Assembly (NCBI GenBank): GCA_021791455.1
Contig: JAJYWM010000169.1
Location: 1-13,434 of the forward strand
Origin: a bacterium
GTDB lineage: Bacteria > Chloroflexota > Dormibacteria > UBA8260 > Bog-877
Length of the DNA: 13,434 nt
Direction of reading: 5' to 3'
The notes beneath the pieces were generated by a model that was given only the letters and a program-made list of their open reading frames with translations, was not told the origin of the DNA and searched no databases. The position numbers and the translations under genes are program-made. Below are positions 12,373 through 13,434 of the stretch, one piece after another (within the stretch, counting starts at the first letter, position 1; each line of letters begins with the position of its first letter).

Positions 12373-13434
12373 GTGCAGTCTGCCGAGGGAGTCGACGGTT
12401 CAGAGGATTCGGAGTCGGAGCGCCGAGCCTGGCGGACGTGGGGCCCCTACCTGTCCATGAGGCAGTGGGGGACTGTCCGGGAGGACTACAGCGCCGACGG
12501 CAACGCCTGGGACTATCTACCCTTCGAGGCGGCCCATCGCCGGGCCTATCGCTGGGGCGAGGACGGCCTCCTGGGCATCTGCGATGACCAGCAGAGGCTT
12601 TGCCTGGCACTGGCGCTCTGGAACGGCCACGACGAGATTCTGAAGGAACGATTTTTCGGTCTCAGCAACCAGCAGGGCAACCACGGGGAGGATGTCAAGG
12701 AGTACTGGCACTACCTTGACGCCCTGGCCGACTCAAGCTATCTCAGGGCAGTCTACCGGTACCCCATCGACGCTTACCCATACCAGCAGCTGCGCGAGCG
12801 CAACGCGGTCCCGGGACCGGAGGTCAAACTGCTGGATCTCGGCGTCTTTGAACACGATCGCTACTTCGATATTGAGGTCGAGTTCGCCAAGCGGGGTCCC
12901 TCCGAGGTGGTTGCCAGGATCACCGCGACCAACCGCAGCGGAGAGGCGGCGGAGCTGCACCTGCTGCCGCATTTCTGGTTTCGCAATACCTGGAGCTGGA
13001 TGGCGCCTCGCCCCGACGCGCCCAGTCTGCGGGCTTTGGGCAATGGCCTCGCGATCGAGCATCCTGATCTAGCCAACTACCGGATCGAGGTCGGAGGGGA
13101 CTTCCGCTGGCTCTTCTGTGACAACGAGACCGACAACGAGGCTCTGTTCAACTGCCCAGGTCACAGCGCCCATCCGAAGGGTGCGATTGGGGATGCGGTC
13201 CTCAGCGGGGACGACAGCCTGTGTAACCAGGAAGGGACCGGATCGAAGGCCGCCGCCCACTTCAGGCTCCAGCTCCGGCCGGGAGAGTCCCAGGTCGTCC
13301 GATGGTTGCTGGCGGATACGGGCGGCATCTCCCTGGCCCAGGTCGACGAGGTCTGTGACCAGAGGCGCCAGGACGCGGACCGGTTCTATGAGACGGTCAG
13401 CCCGGCCCCCACCGATCCTGAGGCGGCCCTGATC
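12373..13434 (+). CDS. MGH1-like (GH63-related) glucosidase, N-terminal part
   Basis: The frame is open from GTG 12373 (directly after an in-frame TGA) to the last base, giving 354 residues without a stop, so the gene continues beyond the window. Hallmarks include WGPYLSMRQWGTVREDYS (23-40), GNAWDYLPFEAAHRRAYRWG, EDGLLGICDDQQRLC (63-77), ALWNGHDEILKERFFGL, QGNHGEDVKEYWHYLD (101-116), LLPHFWFRNTWSW and CDNETDN. These match the long bacterial proteins of about 880 residues annotated as glucosidases of the GH63/MGH1 group; this part is the N-terminal beta-rich domain, while the catalytic helical barrel lies further on. The group acts on alpha-glucosyl sugars such as mannosylglycerate-type or oligosaccharide substrates; the substrate here is unknown. 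No signal peptide. It lies 47 bases after the ferredoxin gene and may be read from the same transcript. Confidence 0.9.
   Translation, partial: MQSAEGVDGSEDSESERRAWRTWGPYLSMRQWGTVREDYSADGNAWDYLPFEAAHRRAYRWGEDGLLGICDDQQRLCLALALWNGHDEILKERFFGLSNQQGNHGEDVKEYWHYLDALADSSYLRAVYRYPIDAYPYQQLRERNAVPGPEVKLLDLGVFEHDRYFDIEVEFAKRGPSEVVARITATNRSGEAAELHLLPHFWFRNTWSWMAPRPDAPSLRALGNGLAIEHPDLANYRIEVGGDFRWLFCDNETDNEALFNCPGHSAHPKGAIGDAVLSGDDSLCNQEGTGSKAAAHFRLQLRPGESQVVRWLLADTGGISLAQVDEVCDQRRQDADRFYETVSPAPTDPEAALI

Noticed and set aside
1..13434. CRISPR arrays, insertion sequences, rRNA
   Set aside because: No regularly spaced long repeats, transposase-like frames or rRNA segments were seen.

Overview
The window is high-GC DNA (roughly 65-70% by eye) with gene families and gene packing typical of Actinomycetota. 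It has two halves of different character that meet at an alanine tRNA gene (4996-5067, minus strand). Left-half genes spell arginine almost only with CGN codons. Right-half genes use AGG freely. This points to different origins. The right half looks like resident chromosome; I cannot name the genus.

Left half (1 to about 5000): the 3' end of a DHA2-type MFS exporter gene and a short AraC-type regulator gene come first. A tight run of plus-strand genes follows: a tiny leader ORF with a strong ribosome binding site, a Prim-Pol type replication protein, a DUF2637 membrane protein with a C-terminal helix-turn-helix, two unrecognised proteins, and a ParB-like protein. Replication proteins of the Prim-Pol type with DUF2637 and ParB-like partners are typical of actinomycete integrative and conjugative elements (AICEs). 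Such elements insert at the 3' ends of tRNA genes, and here the element side abuts exactly the 3' end of tRNA-Ala(GGC). The parB reading frame runs on antisense through the tRNA. No integrase or TraB/FtsK transfer gene lies in the window.

Middle (5178-6160): nearly 1 kb has no convincing gene but holds several strong inverted repeats, including a perfect 12-bp hairpin. Just before the response regulator gene lies a ladder of 7-bp motifs spaced exactly 11 bp apart. It resembles the direct-repeat PhoP box of mycobacteria.

Right half (6161-13434): a PhoP-like response regulator and its sensor kinase are followed by a translationally chained redox operon: a small one-helix Ser/Pro-rich protein, an ApbE-type FMN transferase, a ferric-reductase-like b-type cytochrome membrane protein, a possible 40-residue peptide, a NuoF-like FMN/Fe-S protein and a single-cluster ferredoxin. 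Together they could move electrons from NAD(P)H or a ferredoxin partner through flavin, Fe-S and heme to an acceptor at the membrane. The usual FMN-binding domain that ApbE modifies is missing, which makes the small Ser/Pro-rich protein a candidate partner. The window ends inside a gene for an MGH1-like (GH63-related) glucosidase that stays open to the last base.
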